From Streptomyces turgidiscabies Car8 (GTDB lineage: Bacteria > Actinomycetota > Actinomycetes > Streptomycetales > Streptomycetaceae), in assembly GCF_000331005.1 (NCBI RefSeq), contig NZ_AEJB01000346.1:1-43295 (forward strand): a stretch of 43,295 nt of DNA, written 5' to 3'. This document shows, piece after piece, positions 9,637 through 17,900 of the stretch. The notes beneath the pieces are model-generated. The model saw only the letters and a program-made list of their open reading frames with translations. It had not been told where the DNA came from and ran no database searches. How positions within the stretch are numbered: the first letter of the stretch is position 1; each line of letters begins with the position of its first letter. The translations under genes and the position numbers were made by a program.

Positions 9637-9669
9637 AACGTATGGGACGCCCTTGACCAAATCAAGGGC
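9637..9669 (-). promoter_or_regulatory. Candidate promoter of the LamG-RHS operon overlapped by a palindromic operator
   Basis: On the minus strand TTGATT (9665-9660) and TACGTT (9642-9637) are separated by exactly 17 bp, a sigma-70-like layout about 80 nt upstream of the LamG ATG. An inverted repeat GCCCTTGA-CCAAA-TCAAGGGC (9649-9669) covers the -35 element and most of the spacer, where a repressor would block RNA polymerase. The palindrome is certain; the promoter and operator roles are inferred. Confidence 0.45.
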
Positions 9670-9918
9670 ATTTCTAGAGTGAGCCACCCCACAGGCCGCT
9701 TCCTGCCGGTCGATTCAGGTTCTCGGAGAACGGCAGAACCATGACCAGAGAAAGCACTACTGGCGCCATCCCGGGGGCACCACTGACCCCGAAGGCGGCA
9801 GTGAACGGCTCGTCGGCGAAGACCCAGGGATTCCTCGATGCATTTCGGAGACCAGGGGCGATGAGAGGGGCCCTGGTCCGCATGGACGGCGCTTTCCGCA
9901 CACAGCTGCCTGTCACCC
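9670..9918. other. Non-coding stretch upstream of the LamG operon
   Basis: Between the LamG promoter region and the ISAs1-type end at 9919 I see no ORF with a convincing ribosome binding site or family pattern. Short open frames exist on both strands (9674-9916 minus and 9741-9956 plus) but resemble random high-GC frames. Confidence 0.4.
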
Positions 9919-9928
9919 CAGGGCTTCG
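9919..9928. repeat. Probable terminal repeat of an ISAs1-family element (one end only)
   Basis: CAGGGCTTCG lies about 30 bp beyond the stop of the transposase remnant, where an ISAs1-family terminal repeat is expected; that family's ends commonly begin CAGGG. No matching reverse-complement copy is evident to the right of 10,704, so the other end is missing or degraded. Confidence 0.45.
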
Positions 9929-9956
9929 ACGTAGTCGGCGGGCGTCCGTTTTGTGA

Positions 9957-10704
9957 TCACGCGAGGCCGAGGAGTGCGACGGGTCGGCGGGCGTCGCGCG
10001 CGTTCCGGCGGAGGCCGGAGGCGATGTTCTTCACGCCGTTCATTCGCAGGGCGCCGACGGCAGGGTTGCGCCAGGTTGCCATGGCGCGGGGTGCGTTGCC
10101 GGTCCGCAGTTGGGAGGCGTCCTCGGCGAAGGTGGTGTCGCGGACGTGGTGCAGGACTTCGATCTTCCAGTGGTCACGGATGAGCTTCGCGAGCTGGGCG
10201 GGAGTGCCCTGCTCGGCGGTCGGGCTGGTGACCGCGTGAACGGTGGTGAGGGTGATCCTGCCGGTCTTGCGGTCGGTTCGTCGGCGCTTGATCTGCACGG
10301 CCTGGCGGGCGCCGGGGAAGCGCAGGTTGCCCGCGGTGGCGACCTTGATGCGACGGATCTCGGCGCGGCCGTGGCCTGTGCCGTGGGTGCGGCCTTGGAG
10401 CGGGATGTCCTTGCCGCCGAGGCAGCACCGGATCAGGGCACACGCCAAGTCCCTCCAGTACCTGCGGTGGCGCGTCCGCGATCCACCCGCCGACTGCCAG
10501 CAGCGAAGTCGCCCCGGCCAGCACCGCGCACGCGGTCAGCGCGAGGACGACGGACAGGGCGTGCCGCACTCCGCGCGGATCGCGCGGGTCCGGCACCTGG
10601 GTCAGCCGCTCCAGCAAGCCGGGCACCTCGCCGGGGCCGACGTCGAGATGCTCTCGGAGCTGGTCAAGGGCGAGCGGGATCGCGGATGATGCGTCGGCAG
10701 GCAC
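9957..10704 (-). pseudogene. ISAs1-family transposase remnant with an internal deletion and frameshift
   Basis: The 5' part (10,704 to about 10,450) encodes LDQLREHLDVGPGEVPGLLE and [20 protein letters not shown], then [15 protein letters not shown], the N-terminal domain of ISAs1-type transposases. After about 10,450 the reading moves to another frame, resuming at [20 protein letters not shown] and ending with [19 protein letters not shown] and ALLGLA, the C-terminal part of the same family. In intact relatives roughly 150-200 residues lie between these blocks, including the catalytic DGK and DALH segments; here they are absent. The element therefore cannot encode an active transposase. It marks past IS activity in the accessory region. 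Confidence 0.8.
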
Positions 10705-10774
10705 GGTCTTCCAGGCAGGTCACGAGGGCGTAGACACTCCATGATCGCGGGACCTTCCCGGCATCGTCCTCAGG

Positions 10775-11497
10775 TCACATCAACGCCGCAGCCCTGCCTG
10801 CCACCCAGGTCTGCCAGACATGACGGGTATTCGGCAGGTCAGGGCGGTCAAGGAGCCAGAGCACATACCCTGCATGGCACCGGGTCCACGGGCTGTCGGA
10901 ATCGGCTGCCCGATCGAGCCTGCCGCGCAGGTCAGCGCTGTCGACAGCCCGGGCAACCCGCACGTACTCGCGGTCCTTGCAGCGATACGCACGGTGGACG
11001 ACGATCTCGACCAGGTCGGTGAGCATCGCCTTGATCGCCTCCTCCTGGCGGGCACGGGCCACCTCCCGGATCAGGCTCTCCTTCGTACTCCACGCCTTCG
11101 CATGCTGCGTCCAGTCCTGCGGGAATCTCGCTTCCCACTCCAGGAAGAGCAACGCGTAGGGCAACCCCGGCCAAGTGGCCAGATCCTCGCTCGCAGGGCG
11201 ATCCCACAGCCCGTCGGGCAGCGAACGTCGCTGCGCCTGCTGATACCTCCGACGCGCCTTGAGAAAGGCCGGCTCCCGGTACTGCTCGTCCGCTCCCAGG
11301 GGCCGCGTCAGCCGCGACGTCTCGTTGAACCGACCGCGCGCGTCGTCGACCTGCCTCCGTGCCTCAGCCAGATGGGCAAGCGCTGCGGTCCTCGCAGCCG
11401 GATCATCCGCTATCAGTCCGAACGCCCAGCTCAGTCGCTCATCCCATAGACAAGCGTCGTCCGCACCAGTACCTGCCTCTTCAGCCACGCAGGAGAT
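10775..11497 (-). CDS. Unrecognised hypothetical protein, helical and charged
   Basis: 240 residues from ATG 11497. GGAGG abuts this ATG directly, which is too close, so a GTG four codons later (11485) is an alternative start; the frame is also open further upstream to 11551. I do not recognise the family. Visible features are an Ala/Arg-rich helical first half (AALAHLAEARRQVDDARGRF, then RRRYQQAQRRSL), a Trp-rich middle (LFLEWEARFPQDW, HAKAWSTKES) and a C-terminal half with regular charged helices. There is no signal peptide, membrane segment or DNA-binding motif that I can point to. The third-position GC bias looks coding. It stands alone between the ISAs1 remnant and the putative att flank, so it could be island cargo. 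Confidence 0.55.
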   Translation of the reverse strand: MSCVAEEAGTGADDACLWDERLSWAFGLIADDPAARTAALAHLAEARRQVDDARGRFNETSRLTRPLGADEQYREPAFLKARRRYQQAQRRSLPDGLWDRPASEDLATWPGLPYALLFLEWEARFPQDWTQHAKAWSTKESLIREVARARQEEAIKAMLTDLVEIVVHRAYRCKDREYVRVARAVDSADLRGRLDRAADSDSPWTRCHAGYVLWLLDRPDLPNTRHVWQTWVAGRAAALM

Positions 11498-12018
11498 CAT
11501 CCTCCAACACAGTCGGCTCGCTCCACCTGACGGTGCTGGCAGACGCAACAACTCCGAGGCGTACGTCCGTGGGCAGGGAACCGCCCGCTCACCCTCCTTC
11601 AGCTCACGTGATCACGAAACGGACGCCCGACGACTACGCCGACGCCCTGCCTGTCACCCAACCCCACCACAACAGGTCAGGGCCAGCGGCCGCCCGAACG
11701 GGGCCACAGACGGAGCGCGATTGTCGAGATGCAACAACCATCACTCTCACTGCGAACCACCAATTTCACGGTTAGCCGAGAGCCGGTTTGCACGCTCGGC
11801 CACCACACGGCCACCACGCCAATCCGAACAGCCCGAAGAGAGTGGCCACATGAGATAAAAGGCCAGCTCACAGCCCTGCAGAGCGAAACCGCCACCAACT
11901 GCGAACCTCAGGCCTACGCATTGCGATGCACAGACCACACGTGCCGGATTAGCCTGAATTCCAAGGCCAGCCAAAACAAGAAACCCCAGTTCAGAGGCGC
12001 AACCCGGGATTCACTATG
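11498..12018. other. Non-coding flank left of the tRNA-Thr repeat (putative P-arm)
   Basis: No convincing gene. The last about 220 bp resemble the flank left of the intact tRNA copy (29,414-29,648). Both contain a GGCCACC doublet, the 10-mer CCTACGCATT exactly 134 bp left of the same 10-mer inside the repeat (11,913 versus 12,047; 29,543 versus 29,677), and an ATTCCAAGG segment about 61-62 bp from the repeat followed by AAACCCCAG. The collinearity suggests two related integration flanks. Confidence 0.5.
11798..11815. repeat. GGCCACC doublet, 11-bp period (candidate integrase arm site)
   Basis: GGCCACC occurs at 11,798-11,804 and 11,809-11,815, one helical turn apart, about 220 bp left of the 43-bp repeat. 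The same doublet with the same spacing occurs at 12,181-12,198 and 29,414-29,431. Tyrosine recombinases bind tandem arm-type repeats placed this way; the role here is inferred. Confidence 0.4.
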
Positions 12019-12061
12019 GAGCCGCCTTCGGGATTCGAACCCGAGACCTACGCATTACGAG
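12019..12061 (-). repeat. 43-bp partial copy of tRNA-Thr 3' end (putative attachment site)
   Basis: Identical over 43 bp to 29,649-29,691, which covers the 3' 41 nt of tRNA-Thr(CGT), including the anticodon 3' side, variable loop, T-arm and acceptor strand. Past 12,061 the sequence diverges at once (GACCGTGAGC versus GTGCGTTGCT), so the 5' half of the tRNA is missing and this is not a functional gene. Direct repeats of a tRNA 3' end are the classic footprint of site-specific integration. Confidence 0.8.
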
Positions 12062-12266
12062 ACCGTGAGCGTTCGTGTTGCCTGATGCCGCGCCATGCTG
12101 CCGAGTGACGTTCAGCCTGATCAGAGCACGTACAGCCGGTTGTCCCGTGCCGCCTCGTTCGAAGTCGTCCAAAGGCGTCCGGCCACCGGGCGGCCACCGC
12201 GAGTGCCACGGACACAAGCATTACCGCTTTCAAGTGCCAGCAACACAGGTTGTGGCAACCCTATAA
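12062..12266. other. Non-coding flank right of the tRNA repeat, before the IS5 element
   Basis: About 200 bp with no supportable gene. A minus-strand frame ending RVRIPKAAP is only read-through of the tRNA T-arm and acceptor. It contains the GGCCACC doublet at 12,181-12,198. The expected site of an integrase gene next to the attachment core is empty. Confidence 0.5.
12181..12198. repeat. GGCCACC doublet, 11-bp period, right of the att core
   Basis: GGCCACC at 12,181-12,187 and 12,192-12,198, about 120 bp right of the 43-bp repeat. Same unit and same 11-bp period as the doublets at 11,798 and 29,414. Its presence on the right while another lies on the left implies element-derived DNA on both sides of this core. 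Confidence 0.4.
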
Positions 12267-13157
12267 CAACGGCTAACACAATGAGTTGAGTTGTCGGTTG
12301 GTGATGAGGCAGCAGGCGAGTTTGAGGAACGCTTCGTGGATGTCGGCTCTGCGTTCCCAGCGGATGCGCAGGCGTCGGAAGCCGTGCAGCCAGGCGAAGG
12401 TGCGCTCGACCACCCACTGGTAGGTGCCCAGTCCGGTGCCGTGCCGGGTGCCGCGGCGGGCGATGGCCGGCACGACGCCGCGGTCGCGGACCTGGTCGCG
12501 GTAGATGTCATGGTCGTAGCCGCGGTCCGCGAACAGCGAGTCGGGCCTGCGGCGGGGGCGGCCGACCCGCCCCCGGACCGGCGGGATCGCGTCGAGCAGG
12601 GGCAGCAACTGGGTGACGTCGTTGCGGTTGCCGCCGGTCAGCAGGACCGCGAGCGGAGTGCCGTGCCCGTCGGTGATCAGATGATGCTTCGAGCCGGCCC
12701 GGCCCCGGTCGACCGGTGACGGGCCCGTGTGGTGCCCCCTTTTAGGGCCCTGACGTGGGAGGAATCGACCACGCAGCGGGACCAGTCCAGCCGCAGGGCC
12801 GCATTCAGCTCAGCGAGCAGGACCTCGTGGAGCTGCTGCCAGACCTCGGCCTCGTTCCAGTCCCTCAGACGCCGCCAGCAGGTCATGCCCGAGCCGAAGC
12901 CCAACTGCTGCGGCAGGTACTCCCACTGGATCCCGGTGTGCAGCACGTACAAGATCCCGCACAGTACCTCCCGGTCCGGCAACGGCTTGCGGCCCGGATA
13001 CCGAAAGCGTCTCTCGCGCTGCGGCAGCAACGGCTCCAGGCGGTCCCACAGCTCATCCGACACGATCCACGGCGACGTCCCCACACCGAACCGAACGCTC
13101 AACTCCCGCTCCGGACACGGCAGCCAGGACCGATCCACCTCTTTGTGTTAGCCGTTG
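12267..13157 (-). mobile_element. Complete IS5-family insertion sequence (891 bp) with TAA target duplication
   Basis: 15-bp perfect terminal inverted repeats CAACGGCTAACACAA (12,267-12,281 and, inverted, 13,143-13,157) enclose a two-frame transposase. TAA lies immediately outside both ends (12,264-12,266 and 13,158-13,160), a 3-bp target duplication typical of IS5-family members. Intact ends and duplication indicate a simple, fairly recent insertion with no adjacent deletion. Confidence 0.85.
12273..13138 (-). CDS. IS5-family transposase expressed by a -1 frameshift
   Basis: The first frame (13,138 to 12,677) carries VSDELWDRLEPLLPQRERRF, the IS5 N-terminal domain, then GIQWEYLPQQLGFGSGMTCW and the first catalytic Asp in VVDSSHVRALK. 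The second frame (to the TAG at 12,273, inside the terminal repeat) carries KHHLITDGHGTPL, a second Asp in LFADRGYDHD and the Glu in WVVERTFAWL. They meet at a TAAAAGGGGG slippery run (about 12,735-12,744 on the minus strand). Slipping back one base there gives ALKRGHHTGPSPVDRG, the continuous family sequence. The three catalytic residues are joined only after the shift, so it is needed for activity. Programmed -1 frameshifting at A/G runs is known in IS5 subgroups, so I treat the gene as probably functional. A sequencing error cannot be excluded. Confidence 0.8.
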
Positions 13158-13226
13158 TAAGTCGCGGAGGACTCGCGCTGTGGCGCTCGGCCTACGAAAC
13201 TTGCCAGGAGCGGCGTCAGCGGCAGT

Positions 13227-14894
13227 TCACCGAACATCGACGTAGTCGGTGACCCGGGCGCTCTTCAGGAAGCGGCCTCCGGTCTGGCGGTCGAAGGCGA
13301 CAGCCCAGGTGCCGTCCTGTTTGGCGGTCGCCATGCCGACGAGGCGACCGTGTTTGTCGGTGCCGAGGTCCGCTATGAAGTGGAACGTGGTGGAGCCGCG
13401 GGGCCGGAAGTAAAGGGCGGGGGATTCACCGCTGAGCGCCTTCCACATGGTGCCGTTCTTGTACTGGAGCGTGCCGGTGAATCGGATCGGCTGATTCTTG
13501 CGGACCGGGTCGGGAGGGGCATGGAATCCGGTGATGCGGGTGGCGTAGCGATAGAGGTGGACGGGTTTGGTGGTGCTGGTCGCCAGGTCGGGATTTCCGT
13601 TGAAGCGGGCACGCCAGTAGGCGTTGGTGATCGGTGTGGTGAAGGTGCGGGCGAACGTCTCCGGGATCTGTGGCTTGTTGTGCCGGATCGTGACGGCGAG
13701 GGTGGCGGCGCTCTTCCAGCCGCTCTTTCCGTCCTTGGAGTACTCCAGGGTCACGGTTGGCTTGGCAGGCCAGGTCGCGCGTGCGTCCTCGTAGTAGACG
13801 GAGCCGTAGACCTTGAGAGACGAGTCGTCGTTGAGGGACGCGCTCATCTCGGTCCAGGTGGTGTGGGCAACGTGGAGGCTGAAGGGTTCGGTGGCGACCT
13901 GTTGGAACGGCATGGAGGCGGTACCAACCATGAGTTCGGCGGTCGGCGCGGCGTTGCCGGAGGCGACGTGCAGTGTGTAGGAGCCCTGTCCGTCGGTGGT
14001 GGCCTGGCCGGCTACGAAATCAGCCAGACCATCCGGGCCGAGGCCGAAGAGGCTGATGGTGGTGTGTGGCAGGGGTTGCCAGCCGGCGCTGGTCTGGATC
14101 TCGGCACGGCCGGTGACGGTGCCGGTGGTGCCCTGCTTCAGATCCAGGCCATGGGTGCTCGCCGAGAAGCGGACCGGTGCCTGCGTGGTGTGCAGGTTCT
14201 GCTTGGGTGGCAGGAGGTCGATCGCGCCCGGGTAGGCGCTGGAGGCCCCGGGCGCGGCGGACAGGTCGGTGGACGTCTGGGTGGGGACGAATGCAGCTGT
14301 GAAGCGACCATCAGCCGCTGTTGTCGCCGTCATCCGGCTGCGCCCGGTCTCGATGTCGACGGGTATGTCGGCGGCGGGGGTGGGGTCGTCGGGGTGGCGG
14401 GGGTCCTCGGCGAGAGCGGTGCCGCTGACGGAGACCTGTTGGTGAATGTAGTCCGGCACGCTGGGGGTGGCGGTCAGGTCGGGGATCGTGACGATGGTCC
14501 GGTATTGCAGCGTGTACGGGGAGAGGGCGCCGGTGACGGTGGCGCCGGAGGCGGCCTCAAGGTCGACGGTCACCCGGTAGTCGCCGAGATCGGCGAGGTG
14601 GACCGGTGCCCGCCAGGTGCCTGACGTCGCGTCCTGGCCGGAGTACTGGGAGAAGTCCTCGGTCGATCCGACTTCCGGTCCGCCTGTCGGCGCGTCCAGC
14701 GGATAGAAGTGGGCCGTGATGTGGGTGAGGGGACTTGCGGAGTGCGCCGTCACGAAGAGCATCCCTGGCTGGCTGTACCAGCCGTCCGCGCCGGACAGGA
14801 CGGGGCTGCCGTCGCCGCCGTCCGCCTGGGCCGGGGAAAGGCCTGTGAACAGGGCGGTTGCCGCGGCTGCGGCCAGGAAGGTGCTGCGTCTCAT
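13227..14894 (-). CDS. Secreted multi-module beta-rich protein of unknown function, linked to the LamG/RHS locus
   Basis: 555 residues from ATG 14894, with GAGAG upstream. A clear signal peptide covers about residues 1-24 (MRRSTFLAAAAATALFTG, then SPAQA). The rest is a chain of about four beta-sandwich-like modules with recurring pattern V-x-G-x-A, then SxxGWxP or DGKSGWK, then DGxGxYT/F: about 140-215, 235-345, 355-455 and 465-555. There are no catalytic motifs, no transmembrane anchor and almost no Cys. Bacterial Ig-like modules of this kind occur in extracellular adhesive or scaffold proteins. It lies 82 nt downstream of the LamG gene on the same strand, so the two are probably cotranscribed. 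A structural partner of the secreted toxin complex is plausible; I do not recognise a named family. Confidence 0.7.
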   Translation of the reverse strand: MRRSTFLAAAAATALFTGLSPAQADGGDGSPVLSGADGWYSQPGMLFVTAHSASPLTHITAHFYPLDAPTGGPEVGSTEDFSQYSGQDATSGTWRAPVHLADLGDYRVTVDLEAASGATVTGALSPYTLQYRTIVTIPDLTATPSVPDYIHQQVSVSGTALAEDPRHPDDPTPAADIPVDIETGRSRMTATTAADGRFTAAFVPTQTSTDLSAAPGASSAYPGAIDLLPPKQNLHTTQAPVRFSASTHGLDLKQGTTGTVTGRAEIQTSAGWQPLPHTTISLFGLGPDGLADFVAGQATTDGQGSYTLHVASGNAAPTAELMVGTASMPFQQVATEPFSLHVAHTTWTEMSASLNDDSSLKVYGSVYYEDARATWPAKPTVTLEYSKDGKSGWKSAATLAVTIRHNKPQIPETFARTFTTPITNAYWRARFNGNPDLATSTTKPVHLYRYATRITGFHAPPDPVRKNQPIRFTGTLQYKNGTMWKALSGESPALYFRPRGSTTFHFIADLGTDKHGRLVGMATAKQDGTWAVAFDRQTGGRFLKSARVTDYVDVR

Positions 14895-14976
14895 GATGGT
14901 CTCTCAGGGAATCGGCCAGCTTTGGGCGCGAGCGCCTTGGGCAAGGTCGGGAACTGGGGTGACGTGCTCCGACAGG

Positions 14977-17900
14977 TCAGTCGAGTTCGGTGACCGTGAG
15001 GTTGTCGCCGGGGGCGGAGGCGTCGGCCGGGGGCAGGGCGGTGTCGTAGATGTGGATGTCGCTGATCCGGGCGTTGCCGTACTGGCCGTAGGAGCCTTGG
15101 GCGAGACTCCTTCCGATCTGGACGCTGCCGGTGGCGTTCCAAGGGAGCCCCGTGAAGGCCTTGGTTGCGGAAAGTCTGCCGTCGGCATAGAGGCTGAGGC
15201 GGCTGGTGTCGGCGTCGTAGACACCGACCAGGTGGGTCCAGTGGCCGAGGGATGCCTTGGCGCCGTAGGCGGCGGTGAAGGCAGAGGTGGTGGTGTCGTC
15301 GTCGTGGCGGCCGAAGGCCCAGACCTGGGCGCCGGAGGAGTAGTAGAGCTGGAAACCGTTGGCAGCACCGATAGCGGGGCCGTCGGACTGGGAGATGACG
15401 GTGGAGTTGGCGCTGAGGGAGTTGAGCTTCACCCAGGCGGAGACGGTGAAGCTTCCAGATGTGTCGACGGCAGGTCCACCGGTGTCGGCGTAGCCGCTGG
15501 TCCCGGAGAGGTTCAGCGTGGTGCCGCGGGTGGCGTCGGTGGACCAACTGCTTGCGCCGTGCAGCGTTGCCGGGAGATCGCCGGTCGGGTCGGCAGCGGT
15601 GGTGCCCGTGCCGTCGGAGAGGTTCCAACAGTGGGTGGCGGTGTTGGTGACGGTCCCGAGTGAGACAGGGGCTGAGGTGAACCTCGCGGTCGTGCCGTCG
15701 GGGGTGTCGCCGACGTGTTCGGTCAGCTGTCCGCTCGTGTCCACGGTGTACAGGTCGGGGTTGCCGTCCGGGTCGCCGGTGGCGCTGTTGACGTCGCCGG
15801 GTGAGGCGATGCTGGGGTAGCTGCGGGCGGGCAGCAGGGGTACGAGATTGGTCTGGGCGTTTCCGGCAGGGAGAGCGCCGGCGCTGCCTGCGTTCCAATT
15901 CTGTCCTGCGGACCCGCATGTCCACAGGATCTGCTGAGTGCCCGGTGTGGTGCTGGCGGAAGGATCGGCGAGGCAGAGGCCGGAGCTGGTGTTGACGAGC
16001 CGGCCGTTGGTGCCGGTCGACCACTTCTGAGGGGCGGATCCGTCGCAGGTGTCGATGACCGCCTGCGTGCCGGTGGACGTTCCGCCGTTTTCTGCCGAAA
16101 GACAGTGGCCGAGCACGCGTACGGTGCTGTCACTGCGCAGGGTGAATTCCTGTTCGGCGTGGCCGTTGCAGTTCCAGAGGATCATCGCGGTGTCGTCGGC
16201 GAGGCTGGCGGAAGGATCGGCGAGGCAGAGCGATCCACCGCCGACGGCCGTGAGCGATGAGGTCAGTGGGGTGCGCGTCGGAGGGTGCAGGAGCGGGGGC
16301 AGACAGGTGGCCGGGTCCACCTTGATCGAGTATGTGTAGAGCGTGCCGGAGTTGTTGTCGCGGGCCCACAGCGTCGGCGTTCCGCCGTTGACGGCGCACT
16401 TCTGGCTCGGATCGGCTGTGCCTGCGCCGCCGGTGGTTCCGGCTCCGATCAGTGTCATCCCCGACCAGTCGCCATCGCCGAGCAGGACCGGGTCCGTCAA
16501 GTGGCCGCCGCCGTCCGTCTGGTACATCCACAGGCGTTTGTTCTCGACGGTGATGACAGCGGGGTAGTTCTGTTTGTTGCCGTACACGTTGCCGGGAGTG
16601 AGGAGCTGGGCGATGTTCCAGCTCTGGGTGTTGTAGTCGGCGGTGCGGCAGCGTGTGCTGTCCGCGACGACATCGGAGGCTGCGCAGGCGTCCTTGGCGA
16701 CGACGTCGAATCGCTTCCCGACGTATCCGGGATAGGTCGAGTAGTCGACGCGGGGGGTGGCGCTGTCGTCGGCGGGGTCGAGGTCGTTCTTGACTATGTA
16801 GAGCTGGCTGGTCTGCTTGTTGTAGGCGAACAGATCGTCGACGTCTGCGCCGTGGAGGTTTCCGCGGTGAGCGATCAGGTAGTCGTTCCAGGTGCCGGTG
16901 GGGGAATCAGCAGCGGTTGAGACGATCACCGGACGTGTGATGGCGGGAGCTGTACCACTGATCGGGCCGGTCTGCGCGGGTGCGGCCGGCTGGGCAGCAT
17001 CGGTGTTGCCGGGGATCAGTTCGAGGTCGCCGGTACTGGTGGTGGCGAGCAGGTCCGGGGTGCCGTCGCCGGTGATGTCTCCGGGCTGGATCCTCGTGGT
17101 GGGGTTCCAGGGGGCGGCGAAGGTGTAGGCCACCGGAGCCTGGGAGATGTTGCCCGCCTTGTCCACGGCCGCGACGTACAGGGTGTGCACACCCCAGTTC
17201 CTGACAGGGATGGTGACGGTTGCGGTCGCCATGCCCTGGCTGTCCGTGCTCGTGATCGGTGCGGTGCTGCCGGTGGCGGTTGTGGGCTGGCTGTCCAACT
17301 GCCACAGGAAATGGTCGACGCCGCTCGCCAGGCAGGCGTTCGGACTGCAGGTGTCGGCCGGGATTCCGTCGCTCGCGGTGACCGTGAAGTCCGTGGTCTT
17401 ACCCGGTCCCGCATAGTCCTGGGCTGAACCGCTGCCGACGGGCGGGAAGGTGGGGTTGGTAGCGATGTCGGGGGTGTCGGGCGGAGTGAAGTCGGTCTTG
17501 AACCAGCAGTCGGAGCTGGCGGCGGACACCAGATGGGCCGTCGAGTTGTCCATGGCGTAGACGTGCCAACCGTATTCGTGCCCGTCTTTGAGGGTGAAAC
17601 CGATGGGGGTGTCGGCGTCCGTGCCGGAGGCGAGGTTGCCGCTGTCGTGGTTGGACATGGTGACGGCGTTGCCAGAGCTGTCCAGGACGGTGCGATCCCA
17701 TACGTGGTAGTAGGCGTCCACCAGTTCACCGGAGACGTTGGCGACGACCTTGGAGTGAAGCTGGATGTTGCTGCCTGCCGTGCTGTAGGTGATGGCCCCG
17801 ATCCAGCCGTCGCCGCTGGTGACGCAGTCGCCGCCGGCCCCTGCAGCCGACGGAATGGTGTGGCGGTTGGTGGGGACGTCGGGCGGGATGTCAAAGGTCG

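Noticed and set aside
7169..9682. Open frames of up to 632 codons on the plus strand opposite the LamG gene
   Set aside because: Shadow frames of the minus-strand LamG protein; no ribosome binding sites, no domains.
12019..12061. A second functional tRNA gene
   Set aside because: Only the 3' half of tRNA-Thr is present; the acceptor 5' strand, D-arm and anticodon 5' side are missing.
11552..12266. A degraded integrase gene next to the left core
   Set aside because: I looked for tyrosine-recombinase signatures (R-H-R-Y boxes) in all frames by eye and saw none; only short unrelated frames occur.
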